A program made the position numbers and the translations under genes. Below, one piece after another: positions 1 through 8,400 of a stretch of DNA of 44,161 bases (position 1 is the first letter of the stretch; every line of letters begins with the position of its first letter). Source of the DNA: Nitricoxidireducens sp046726235 (GTDB lineage: Bacteria > Pseudomonadota > Gammaproteobacteria > Burkholderiales > Rhodocyclaceae); assembly GCA_046726235.1 (NCBI GenBank), contig JBKPAD010000018.1, positions 1 to 44,161 of the forward strand, given 5' to 3'. The notes beneath the pieces were generated by a model. The model worked only from the letters and a program-made list of their open reading frames with translations. It made no database searches and was not told where the DNA came from.

Positions 1-86
1 GTGGGGGGCTCTGCTGTGCGTAGGTAAAGGAGGAGGAGCGTGCGAAGCACGGTCCGGGGGACACGAAGCACAGCAGAGCCCCCCAC
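1..86. repeat. Perfect 19-bp inverted repeat with nested hairpin at window edge
   Basis: Bases 1-19 are the exact reverse complement of bases 68-86, so the segment can fold into a 19-bp stem. Between the arms, bases 36-44 and 48-56 form a second stem (9 pairs with one G-G mismatch) closed by a GAA loop. A further short hairpin, with arms GTCCCG and CGGGAC, follows at 88-116. The region lies just downstream of the diguanylate cyclase gene that ends at 131. No run of T follows on either strand, so a classical intrinsic terminator is not clear. It could be a REP-like element, a terminator-like structure or the end of a mobile element cut by the window edge. Confidence 0.6.
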
Positions 87-130
87 CGTCCCGAGCCCCC
101 ACCGACGTGGCGGGACAGAGCCGGTGCGCG

Positions 131-1288
131 CTACCCCTCGCAGCCGACCACGCGATCCCGGCCGCCCTGCTTGGCGGCGTACATGCGCTGGTCGGCGAGT
201 TCGACCAGATGGCGCCAGTCGGGGGTGACGTCCTTCACGCGCTCGGCGATGCCGATGCTGGCCGTCACCGGCGTGCCGTCGGGACGCAGGCCGAAGCCGC
301 CGGCGCGCACGCGCTCGATGGCGCGGCAGGCGAGCGGCGCCGTGGTGTTCGGCATGATCAGCACGAATTCCTCGCCGCCCCAGCGCGTCAGCATGTCGCC
401 CATGCGCAGGTGGCTCTTGATGGCCTCGGCGGCGTTGGTCAGCACCTTGTCGCCGGCATCGTGGCCGAACTTGTCGTTGACCTGCTTGAAGTGGTCGAGG
501 TCGAGGAAGACGGCGGTCAGCGGGGTGCCGCTGCGGGCCGAGAGGAGAAATTGCAGCTCCATCAGTTCCTCGCCGCTCTGGCGCGAGAAGCAGCCGGTCA
601 TGCCGTCGCGGATCGCTTCGCGCACCAGCACGATGATGAAGGCGAGCTGCGACAGCCCGGCCAGCGTCGATACGCCGGCGATCAGCATCATCAGCCAGAA
701 CGAGGCGGCGAAAGTCGGCCAGTCGAGCACCGGCAGCCGCAGGTAGCTCGACACCACCTGCATGAGGAGCAGCGGCGAGATGAAGCACACCGCCTCGATC
801 AGCGTCAGCGGGAAGATCGACAGGCCGGCCAGCATCACGAACGGCAGAAAGGCGTAGCCGGTCGAGAATGCCGCCTGGAGGCCGTGCAGCTCGAACTGAG
901 CCATGTGCTGGTAGCTGAACATGAAGAACGAGGTCGGCACCGCCATCAGCAGGCCGAGCGCCCAGTAGGCGTCCTTCATCGAACTCATGCGCTGCGCCAC
1001 CAGCAGCACCATGAAGAAGGCCAGCGTCGCGGCGATGCGGGCCACGACCAGCGGGATCCAGACCTCGCGCGGGAAGGCGGTGACGTCGACCACGATCCAC
1101 AACGGCGTCAGCAACGCGAACAGGCCGGCGATCAGGCGCACGCGCGAGACGATCATCGTCGTGCGGCGCCGGTCGAGCAGCGACATGTGGTTGCGGCTCC
1201 AGAGGAGCCAGCCGATCTCCTGGTCGCTCATCTCGACGAGGACGGCGGACCAGGCGTGGTGCCAGATGTTCTTGAAGGTCGTCTTCAT
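131..1288 (-). CDS. Membrane-bound diguanylate cyclase (GGDEF domain)
   Basis: This 385-residue protein should make cyclic di-GMP from two GTP at the inner membrane. The N-terminal half has about six hydrophobic segments without a recognisable sensor family. The C-terminal third carries the GGDEF domain with an intact active-site GGEEF and an upstream RMGD that fits the RxxD product-inhibition site, so feedback control by c-di-GMP is expected. FLDLDHFKQVND and the terminal RMYAAKQGGRDRV are typical of active cyclases. The start chosen is the ATG giving MKTTFKNIW; an in-frame start 25 codons upstream exists, and neither has a strong ribosome site. It is transcribed away from the small gene at 1453. 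The ligand sensed is unknown. Confidence 0.9.
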   Translation of the reverse strand: MKTTFKNIWHHAWSAVLVEMSDQEIGWLLWSRNHMSLLDRRRTTMIVSRVRLIAGLFALLTPLWIVVDVTAFPREVWIPLVVARIAATLAFFMVLLVAQRMSSMKDAYWALGLLMAVPTSFFMFSYQHMAQFELHGLQAAFSTGYAFLPFVMLAGLSIFPLTLIEAVCFISPLLLMQVVSSYLRLPVLDWPTFAASFWLMMLIAGVSTLAGLSQLAFIIVLVREAIRDGMTGCFSRQSGEELMELQFLLSARSGTPLTAVFLDLDHFKQVNDKFGHDAGDKVLTNAAEAIKSHLRMGDMLTRWGGEEFVLIMPNTTAPLACRAIERVRAGGFGLRPDGTPVTASIGIAERVKDVTPDWRHLVELADQRMYAAKQGGRDRVVGCEG

Positions 1289-1391
1289 AAAAGGGGAGGT
1301 GCGTGCCCCGGGAAAAGGCCAACGAAAAAGCGGTTCGGGGCTGATTCTCCCGGCCGCGGGCATTGTACCTGCTGGAGGAGGCCCATGATGT

Positions 1392-1418
1392 TCAAGTTTT
1401 TTGCGCCGCGACCGATAA
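1392..1418 (+). promoter_or_regulatory. Possible sigma-28 (FliA) type promoter
   Basis: TCAA, 15 bases, then ACCGATAA closely resembles the flagellar sigma-28 consensus TAAA-N15-GCCGATAA (10 of 12 positions). It lies 34 bases before the ATG at 1453. The -10 element also forms one arm of a small inverted repeat, CGATAA-ATGCC-TTATCG. The motif match is seen in the sequence; promoter activity is inferred. It would place the small gene downstream in the motility/chemotaxis regulon. Confidence 0.4.
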
Positions 1419-1452
1419 ATGCCTTATCGATCAGTCGCGGACAAGGGGAGAT

Positions 1453-1728
1453 ATGGTCGTCATCGACAGCGGCCGCAACACGGCCATCGTCATTCGCAAC
1501 GACGGCGTCAAAGTGACGCTGGTACCCATGAAAAGCGGCAAGCTCAAGGCGCGCACGCTTTCCTTCGGGGAATTCCGCAACGAGTGGCGCGAAACGGGCT
1601 ACGCCCTGTCTCAGGCGCTGACCACCTTCCTCGCCCACATCATGAAGTGGGGCGCCTCGCTGGAGGTCAGCCGCGGCCTGGACAAGCTCGCGGCGCGCGA
1701 CCGCTTCGTGGTCGCCAGCCTGTTCTAG
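1453..1728 (+). CDS. Small conserved-looking protein of unknown function
   Basis: This 91-residue protein has no signal peptide or membrane segment. I do not recognise the family. It starts with a beta-rich stretch (MVVIDSGRNTAIVIRNDGVKV) followed by a basic, amphipathic region. The start is fixed by a good ribosome site, AAGGGGAG, a few bases before the ATG; the longer in-frame ORF upstream lacks one and would run through the putative promoter. The gene is alone on its strand, converging on the gene ending at 1747 with only 18 bases between the stops. The FliA-like motif upstream suggests a link with motility, but nothing in the protein itself confirms it. Confidence 0.7.
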   Translation: MVVIDSGRNTAIVIRNDGVKVTLVPMKSGKLKARTLSFGEFRNEWRETGYALSQALTTFLAHIMKWGASLEVSRGLDKLAARDRFVVASLF

Positions 1729-1746
1729 CGGTCTATCGCTTCTCGC

Positions 1747-1977
1747 TCAGCGCTCGACGTTGAGCGCGGCGATGCGGGCCTTGCGATTCTGGGCTTCGGC
1801 CTTGTTGATGGCCGTCGTCTGGCGGCCGAAGGCTTCGCGCTCGGCGCGGCCCTGCTTGGTGGCGGCAATGCTCTTGATGCAGCGCCAGCGCTTTCCCCCC
1901 TTGGTTTCTATCTGACGCATTTCTTCCTTGGGGTGGTGCGTGCCGCAGTGGTAGCAGTAGGCGGTGGTGTCGGACAT
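1747..1977 (-). CDS. Small protein with N-terminal Cys/His cluster
   Basis: This is a 76-residue basic protein. The N-terminus carries YCYHCGTHHPKEEM, a CxxC pair followed by two histidines, and a further cysteine follows about 20 residues on (RWRCIKSI). This looks like half of a zinc-ribbon or a small metal-binding knuckle. The C-terminal half is rich in Ala, Arg, Lys and Glu and is probably a helix. I cannot name a family. The start is the ATG before SDTTAYCYHC; the ORF extends upstream in frame without plausible sequence. It lies downstream of fpr on the same strand, 97 bases away, so it may or may not be cotranscribed. Confidence 0.65.
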   Translation of the reverse strand: MSDTTAYCYHCGTHHPKEEMRQIETKGGKRWRCIKSIAATKQGRAEREAFGRQTTAINKAEAQNRKARIAALNVER

Positions 1978-2074
1978 GGCAGGTCGGGGTCTGATGTCGG
2001 TGCGTCGCGACTGGTAGGCGACCCCGGAATTATAAGGGACTTGGCCGCATGGCGCCAACGGCCGCCCGGCGGCC

Positions 2075-2851
2075 TCATTTGTCGACGAAGGCGCGCTCGA
2101 TGACGTAGTCGCCGGGCACGCCGATGTGCGGCGAGACATGCAGGCCGCGCGCGTCGAGCAGCGCGCTGCAGTCGCGCAGCATCGCCGCGCTGCCGCAGAT
2201 CATCGCCCGGTCGCGTTCCCGGTCCAGCGGCGGCAGGCCGATGTCGGCGAACAGGCGGCCGCTCGCCATCAGGTCCGTTATGCGTCCCTGGTGCTCGAAG
2301 GGCTCGCGCGTCACCGTCGGGTAATAGACGAGCTTCTCGCGCACCAGCTCGCCGAAGTACTCGTTTCCCGGCAGATCGTGCGAGATGAAGTCGCGGTAGG
2401 CGAGGTCGTGGACGTTGCGCACGCCGTGCACCAGGATCACCCTGGCGAAGCGCTCGTAGGCGTGGGGGTCCTTGATGAGGCTCATGAACGGCGCCAAGCC
2501 CGTGCCCGTGCACAGCAGGTAGAGATGCTCGCCGGGCAGCAGGTCGTGCAGCACCAGGGTGCCGACCGGCTTGCGGCTCACCAGCAGCGGGTCGCCCGGC
2601 TTCAGGTGGCGCAGGCGCGAGGTCAGCGGGCCGTCGGCGACCTTGATGCTGAGGAATTCGAGCCGGTCCTCGTAGTTGGCGCTGGCGATGCTGTAGGCGC
2701 GCATCAGCGGCTTGCCGTCCACCTCGAGGCCGATCATCACGAACTGGCCGTTTTCGAAGCGCAGGCCGGGATCGCGTGTCGTCGTGAAGCTGAACAGCGC
2801 GTCGTTCCAGTGGTGCACGCCGGTGACGCGCTCCGAGTAAAGGGTGGTCAC
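2075..2851 (-). CDS. fpr: Ferredoxin/flavodoxin-NADP+ reductase
   Basis: This is a 258-residue FAD protein that passes electrons between NADPH and ferredoxin or flavodoxin in the cytoplasm. RAYSIAS is the FAD-binding RxYS motif, GTGLAPFMSL the pyridine-nucleotide motif, and MICGSAAML the usual CGxxxM segment. The C-terminus VIERAFVDK is typical of bacterial Fpr. The start is a GTG whose first bases overlap the stop of the upstream copper-storage gene (GTGA), with GAGGAG before it, so the two are translationally coupled. Length matches the family (about 258). Known roles are oxidative stress defence and supply of electrons for Fe-S or radical enzymes. Coupling to a Cu(I)-binding protein suggests a role in metal or redox stress here, which is inference. 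Confidence 0.93.
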   Translation of the reverse strand: MTTLYSERVTGVHHWNDALFSFTTTRDPGLRFENGQFVMIGLEVDGKPLMRAYSIASANYEDRLEFLSIKVADGPLTSRLRHLKPGDPLLVSRKPVGTLVLHDLLPGEHLYLLCTGTGLAPFMSLIKDPHAYERFARVILVHGVRNVHDLAYRDFISHDLPGNEYFGELVREKLVYYPTVTREPFEHQGRITDLMASGRLFADIGLPPLDRERDRAMICGSAAMLRDCSALLDARGLHVSPHIGVPGDYVIERAFVDK

Positions 2852-3171
2852 GCGCGGCGGCACTCCTCGGCACAGCGCTCGCACGCGATCGCGCAGAGGC
2901 GGCAGTGCTCGTGCTCGTGGCGCGCGCACTCGCGGCCGCAGGCGTCGCACAGGCCGGCGCAGAGCTCGCAGATCGCCTGCACGTATTCGCTGCCGCGCGC
3001 CATCGCGGCGGCGCCGAGCCGGCAGACGTCGGCGCAGTCGATGTCGAGGGCGATGCAGTCGGCGAGCGCCTTGGGATCGGTTTCCTGCAGGCAGGCCGTC
3101 GCGCAGTGGTCGCACGCCTTGGCGCAGCGGTAGCAGGCCTCGATGCAGGCGGCGTATCTATCGAGCGACAT
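2848..3171 (-). CDS. Four-helix-bundle copper storage protein (Csp3-like, DUF326)
   Basis: This 107-residue protein has about 19 cysteines, mostly as CxxxC or CxxC pairs spaced along four predicted helices (for example CIEACYRCAKACDHC and CELCAGLCDACGREC), plus several histidines. This is the pattern of the Csp copper-storage family, which packs many Cu(I) ions into the core of a four-helix bundle. There is no signal peptide, so it should be the cytosolic Csp3 type. The chosen ATG has GGAG at a proper distance; a GTG four codons upstream is possible. It is the first gene of a pair with fpr and overlaps it by four bases. It presumably buffers copper; regulation is not evident. Confidence 0.9.
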   Translation of the reverse strand: MSLDRYAACIEACYRCAKACDHCATACLQETDPKALADCIALDIDCADVCRLGAAAMARGSEYVQAICELCAGLCDACGRECARHEHEHCRLCAIACERCAEECRRA

Positions 3172-3222
3172 GGGCGTCTCCACGGGCGGACCACGACCCT
3201 GCCGGCAACGGGCGTTCCCGCG

Positions 3223-3840
3223 TCAGCGCCCGAGCGCCTCATGCACGCGCCCGAGGTCCGCGACGAAACGCGCCAGCGCCGCTTTCCGCTCCGCCGCGTC
3301 GGGGATGCGCAGCAGGGACGACGGATGCACGGTCGCGAGCACGAAGGGCGCCGGGCCGCCCTCTAGCAGCCGTCCGCGCTCGACGGTGACGCGGAAATCG
3401 CGACCCAGCAGCGCCTTCGCCGCCGTGGCGCCGAGGCAGACGATGACTCTGGGCTGCACCAGGCCGATCTCGGCCCGCAGCCAGTCGAGGCAGGCCGCGA
3501 TCTCCTGCTGGGCCGGCGTCTTGTGCATGCGCCGCTTGCCGCGCGGAAACCAACTGAAGTGCTTGACGGCATTGGTGACGAAGACGTCGTCGCGGTCGAT
3601 GCCCGCCTGCGCCAGCGCCCCGTCGAGCAGGCGGCCGGCGGGGCCGACGAAGGGCCGGCCGGCGATGTCCTCCTGGTCGCCGGGCTGCTCGCCGACCAGC
3701 ATCACGCGCGCGTCGCGCCGGCCTTCGCCGGGCACGGCGCGCGTCGCGCGTTCCCACAGCGGACAGGCGCGGCAAGCGGCGATGGCGTCGCCGAGTTCGG
3801 CCAGCGTGCTGCCGTGAAAGCGCCCGGTGCCGGGCGTCAT
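3223..3840 (-). CDS. udgX: UdgX-type uracil-DNA glycosylase superfamily protein
   Basis: This 205-residue protein carries the defining motifs of UdgX. GEQPGDQED lies at residues 50-58 where family 4 enzymes have GEAPG. An insertion, KRRMHKTP, at 102-109 corresponds to the KRRIH loop whose histidine (here His106) forms a covalent bond with the abasic site after uracil excision. HPSSLLR (172-178) is the second active-site motif. Cysteines at 23, 26 and 117 are candidates for the iron-sulphur cluster; where family 4 has its third cysteine the sequence reads KHF. Known UdgX proteins bind uracil-containing DNA irreversibly. The start is the ATG of MTPGTGRF; a GTG overlapping the MFS stop (GTGA at 3897) would add 19 residues and suggest coupling to it. 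Confidence 0.88.
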   Translation of the reverse strand: MTPGTGRFHGSTLAELGDAIAACRACPLWERATRAVPGEGRRDARVMLVGEQPGDQEDIAGRPFVGPAGRLLDGALAQAGIDRDDVFVTNAVKHFSWFPRGKRRMHKTPAQQEIAACLDWLRAEIGLVQPRVIVCLGATAAKALLGRDFRVTVERGRLLEGGPAPFVLATVHPSSLLRIPDAAERKAALARFVADLGRVHEALGR

Positions 3841-3893
3841 GCCGGCCGCACCGCCGGTCGCGCTCGCGCCGGCGTCGCCAGGCAAGAGCCGTT

Positions 3894-5387
3894 TCACTCC
3901 GGTCGCGGCCGCATGCGCTTGGCGCGCGCCGCCTGCACGATGCGTCCGAACGGGAAGGCGGTCATCAGCCGCAGGCCGGCGACCGACGACAGGCTGGCGA
4001 CGGCGCGCCGGGTTTCGGAGATCACCTCGGTCATCATCAGGCGATCCTCGCCGTGGCCCTGTTCCTCGACCACGCTGAGCCGGTGCAGCGCGTAGAGGCC
4101 GAGCACGGCGGCGAGCAAGAAGAAGAAATCCCAGTGGCGCAGCCGCAGGGTGACGAACTCGGTCGCCTCCGGTCCGCTGGCCCAGCGCACGATCACCGAC
4201 AGCTCGCGCGCGGCGAAGTCGTCGGCGAACAGACCGCCGACGATCGGCGCGATGCCGGCGGCGACCGAATTGACGATGGCGCCGGCGGCGAGGTAGGCCG
4301 TGCCGCGCCCGCGCGGCGCCAGCTTGAGGCCCATGTTGCCCGAGGCCAGCGTCACGCCGGCGGCAGCGAAGCCCATGGCGACGTGGAGCACGGTCAGCAG
4401 CGCCAGCGTGTACTCGTGCCGCTGCGGCAGCGCCACCAGCGTCCAGGCGAAGATGCAGGCGAGGAACAGCGGCCCGCAGATGCGCAGCACGGCCTTGTTG
4501 CTGAAGCGGTCGGTGAGCTGGCCCCACTTGCGCAGCACCAGCACGTTCGCCATCTGGCTGACGACCATCAGGATCGTCACCACCGTCATGTCGTAGCCGA
4601 GCTGCGAGACCAGATAGACGGTGAAGAACGGCGCCGCGAGGTTGGTGGCGAATTGCCACGAGCCGAGGAACCAGATCAGGCGCCGAAAGTTGCGGTCGCG
4701 AAACGGCTCGGCGAGCATGCGGCCGAGATGGATCGTGCGCTCGGGCGGCGCCATGCGCGGCTCCGGCACGCGCGCGAGGTAGCGCAGGCTCATGGCGCCG
4801 GCCAGCGCCCCGACCGCGAACAGCGTCGAATAGGCCTGCGCCGGCGCATCGGGCCGGAAGCGCCCCCACCAGTCGACGAAGGCGCCCGCGCCGATGCCGA
4901 TGAACACCGTGAAGCCGGTGGCGTAGAACATGCGCCGCGCGAAGAAGCCGCCGAGCATGCGCTCGGGAACGAGATCGTGGATCCACGAGTTCCAGGCGCA
5001 GGCGGACATGGAGTTCAGCAGGGCGGCGATGCCCACGCCGACGATCAGCAGGGCCTGCGCGACCGGTGCCGAGCCGATGAACGGCAGCAGCGCCATCGGC
5101 ACCAGCAGGAAGCGCGCGCCGCCGAGGGCGGCGAGGGTGATCAGGCGCCGCGCGCGCAGGCGCTCGACCAGCAGGATGGTCGGCACCTGCGCCAGCTGCG
5201 CCAGGAAGGGCACGGCGGCCAGCAGGCCGATGACGAAGTTCGAGGCGCCCAGCGCGAGGCCGAAGCCGACCAGCAGCACGCCGCCGGTCAGCGCGCCAGA
5301 CGCCTGCGCCCAGGCGCCGTCACGCACCAGGTTGCCGAGGCCGCGCTCCAGTTCCGCATCGCTGACTCGCTCGACCGTCGGAATCAT
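3894..5387 (-). CDS. MFS transporter
   Basis: This 497-residue, highly hydrophobic protein has about 12 predicted membrane helices in two halves with a longer central loop near VPEPRMAPPERTIHL. It is a major facilitator superfamily carrier of the inner membrane. Substrate cannot be read from the sequence. The start ATG (MIPTVERVSDAELERG) has the ribosome site AAAGGGAGA; the longer in-frame ORF does not. The stop is immediately followed by the possible GTG start of the UdgX gene. The C-terminal tail is basic (RAKRMRPRPE) and cytoplasmic. Confidence 0.85.
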   Translation of the reverse strand: MIPTVERVSDAELERGLGNLVRDGAWAQASGALTGGVLLVGFGLALGASNFVIGLLAAVPFLAQLAQVPTILLVERLRARRLITLAALGGARFLLVPMALLPFIGSAPVAQALLIVGVGIAALLNSMSACAWNSWIHDLVPERMLGGFFARRMFYATGFTVFIGIGAGAFVDWWGRFRPDAPAQAYSTLFAVGALAGAMSLRYLARVPEPRMAPPERTIHLGRMLAEPFRDRNFRRLIWFLGSWQFATNLAAPFFTVYLVSQLGYDMTVVTILMVVSQMANVLVLRKWGQLTDRFSNKAVLRICGPLFLACIFAWTLVALPQRHEYTLALLTVLHVAMGFAAAGVTLASGNMGLKLAPRGRGTAYLAAGAIVNSVAAGIAPIVGGLFADDFAARELSVIVRWASGPEATEFVTLRLRHWDFFFLLAAVLGLYALHRLSVVEEQGHGEDRLMMTEVISETRRAVASLSSVAGLRLMTAFPFGRIVQAARAKRMRPRPE

Positions 5388-5451
5388 TCGCTTCTCCCTT
5401 TGCGCTGGCCGGTTGGCCGGCAAGGCGCGTTCCGGGCGTGGTTTCAGTGGT

Positions 5452-8400
5452 TCAGTGGGCGACCTGCTGCTGTCTTGGCTCGCGCGCCTCCAGCCAGCGC
5501 ATGAACACGTCGGCCGGCATCGGCTCCGCGATCGAGTTGCCCTGCAACAGGTCGGCGGCGCGCTCCGTCAGGGCATCGGAGGCGCGCGCCGATTCGATGC
5601 CGCCGGCGGCGATCCTGATGCCCAGCGTCTTGCCGACGGCGATGGCGGCCGCGGTCACGGCCATGGCGCGCGGGTCGCGCTCTAGCCCGGCGATGAAGGA
5701 GCGGGCGACCTTGAGCTTGTCGAGCGGCAGTTGCGCCAAGTCGCCGAGGCTCATCTGGCCGGTGCCGAACTCGTCGAGGCAGATTGAGAGACCCGTGTCC
5801 TTGAGGCGCCGCAACGTCTCGGCCGCCTCGGCGAGGTTGCCGTCGAGCGCGGCCTCCGTCAGTTCGAGCTCGAGGCAGGCCGGGTCGGCGCCGGTTTCCG
5901 CGATCGTGCGACGCACGCGTTCGACGAAGTTGTACTGCCGGAACTGCGTCGGCGAGATGTTGACGGCGATGCGCAGCGGCGGCAGGCCCTTGCCGCGCCA
6001 GAACGCCTGCTGGCGGCAGGCTTCGGCGAAGCACCAGTCGCCGAGCGTGCTCATCAGGCCCGCGGCTTCGGCCGTGGACAGAAACTGGTTGGCCGGCACC
6101 TCGATGCCTTCGTGCTGCCAGCGCAGCAGCGCCTCCGTGCCGCTGACCTTCCCGCCGACGGCATCGACGATCGGCTGGTAGAACAGGCGGAATTCGGCGT
6201 GGTCGACGCCGTCGCGCAATTGCCGTTCGACGACCAGGGCCTTGCGCGCGCGCTGGCTGATCTCCCGCGTGTAGAACTGGTAGTTGTTGCGCCCGCGTTC
6301 CTTGGCGATGTACATGGCGGCGTCGGCATGCTGGATCAGCGTGTCCACGTCGCCGGCGTCCTCGGGGTAGAGCGCGATGCCGATGGAGGGCGACGTCGAA
6401 AGTTCGACGTCGCCGAAGCGGTAGGGGGCGCCGACCGCCTGCAGGATCTTGTCGGCGGCGTGGGTCACGTCCTGCTCCGAGCGCACCGGCGAGAGCACGG
6501 CGACGAACTCGTCGCCGGCGAGGCGTCCCGCCAGGTCCTCGCCGCGCACGCTGGCGAGGATGCGGCGCGCAACCTCGCGCAGCAGGTCGTCGCCGGTCTG
6601 GTGGCCATAGACGTCGTTCACCTGCTTGAAGCGGTCGAGGTCGATGAACAGCACGGCGAGCCGGTGGTGGGCGCGCCGCGCCGCCGACAGCATGTGCTCG
6701 CCGAACTCGTAGATCAGCGCGCGGTTCGGCAGGCCGGTGAGCGGGTCGTGCATCGAGACGATGCGCGCCGTCTCCTCCGCGCGCTTGCGGTCGGAGATGT
6801 CGAGCTGCACGCCGGAGACCAGTTGCGGCTTGCCCTCGGCGTCGCGGCGCACGATGCGCGCGCGAGAGAGCACCCACAGCCAGTCGCCGGTCTTGGTGCG
6901 CAGGCGGAATTCCTCCTGGAACTGCGGCAGCTTGCCGGTGACGAAATCGTCGAAGGCCGCGACGATGCGGGCCTCGTCGTCCGGATGCATCAGCCCGAGG
7001 CCGATGGTGAAGGGGCCGCCGACCTCGTGCGGATCGAAGCCGAGCATGCGCCAGAGCAGCGGGCTGGCCGTGAACTCGCCGCTCTTGAGGTCGAGGTCCC
7101 AGACGCCGAGCTCGCCGCCTTCGAGCGCCAGCTGCAGCCGCTCCTCGCTCTCGCGCAGGGCGTCCTCGGCCTGCTTGCGATCGGTGATGTCGCGCGCCAT
7201 CACCGCGTACTTGATCTCGCCGCGGATGCGCATTTCGCTGACCGTGATCTCGAGCGGGAACACGCGGCCGCTTTTGTGGCGGCCGTCCAGCTTGATTTGC
7301 TGGCCGGCCTTGCCGGAGAGCGGGCAATGGGCCGGGTCCTCGTCCTGCTGCGGCGACAGCATGCCGAGGGCGCGCCCCTGCGTCTCGAGCGACGAGTAGC
7401 CGAAGATGCGCTCGGCCGCGGGGTTGAAGCTCTCGATGATGCCCTTGGCGTCGGTGACGATGATCGCCTCGCTGGCCGTGTCGATCAGCGTCTGCACGCG
7501 CAACAGCAGTTCCTCGCGCTCGGCCTGCGCCAGCTTCTGCTCGGTGATGTCCTGCGTGAGTTTCGCGTAGCTGCGCACGGCGCCCTTGTCGTCGCGGATC
7601 GCGGTCGCCGAGCAGGTGGCGAGAAAGCGCTTGCCGTCCTTGCGCATCAGCCATCCGGTGAAAGTCCCCTGGCCGGAGTCGCGCGCCGATTCCAGCAGGC
7701 GCCGCGGCACCTCGGCCGCGCGGTCTTCGGGCGAGAACAGGTCGGCGTAGTCGAGGCCGATGGCCTCCGCGGCGGTGAAGCCGTACATGCGTTCGCCGCC
7801 CGCGTTCCAGGACGCGATGCGCCCCGCCGGATCGAGCATGTAGAACGCGTAGTTGGCGATGCGCTCGACCAGCAGGCGGAAGTCGCGTTCGGTGCCGACC
7901 AGCGTGTCCTGCAGGCGCGTGCGCGAATCCTCCAGCTTCTCGATGGCGACGGCGTTCGCCGACAGCAGCGCCAGCAGCGGAAAGATGGTGCCCATGGCGA
8001 CGAGGGCCAGGCTGAGCTCGATGCCGCTGCTGTAGGCGACGTCCGAGGCGTTGATCGCCCACGAGACGAGCAGGGGCACCAGCACGATCGGCAGCGCCTG
8101 CCGGCGCAGCATCGACCCCGACACGGTGCGGCTGAAGAACATCCGCACCGCGCCTCCTTCCGGCCGGTGCAGCAGCAGCGCACCGATGCAAAGCGCGAAG
8201 CCCAGCGCCGAGACGGGGCTCATGTGCAATTGCGAGCTCAGCTCGTAGAGGCGCGGCTCGCCGAAGGCATGGCCGGCGACGAACACCAGCAGGAAGCACC
8301 CGGCGGCGATCGCCAGCCCGTGCCCCAGCCACACTGTGCGCTCGTGACGCAGCGCCGGCAGCGCCAGGCTGCACAGGAGGCCGAGCAGCGACGAATTCGG

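Noticed and set aside
1..86. Group II intron domain V remnant
   Set aside because: GAGC followed by a stem and ACGGTCC recalls domain V, but the upper stem and bulge are absent and the 19-bp outer repeat is not part of such introns.
107..1516. Plus-strand ORF of 469 codons opposite the first GGDEF gene
   Set aside because: Antisense to a clear cyclase, His/Gln/Arg-rich, and crosses the start of a supported gene.
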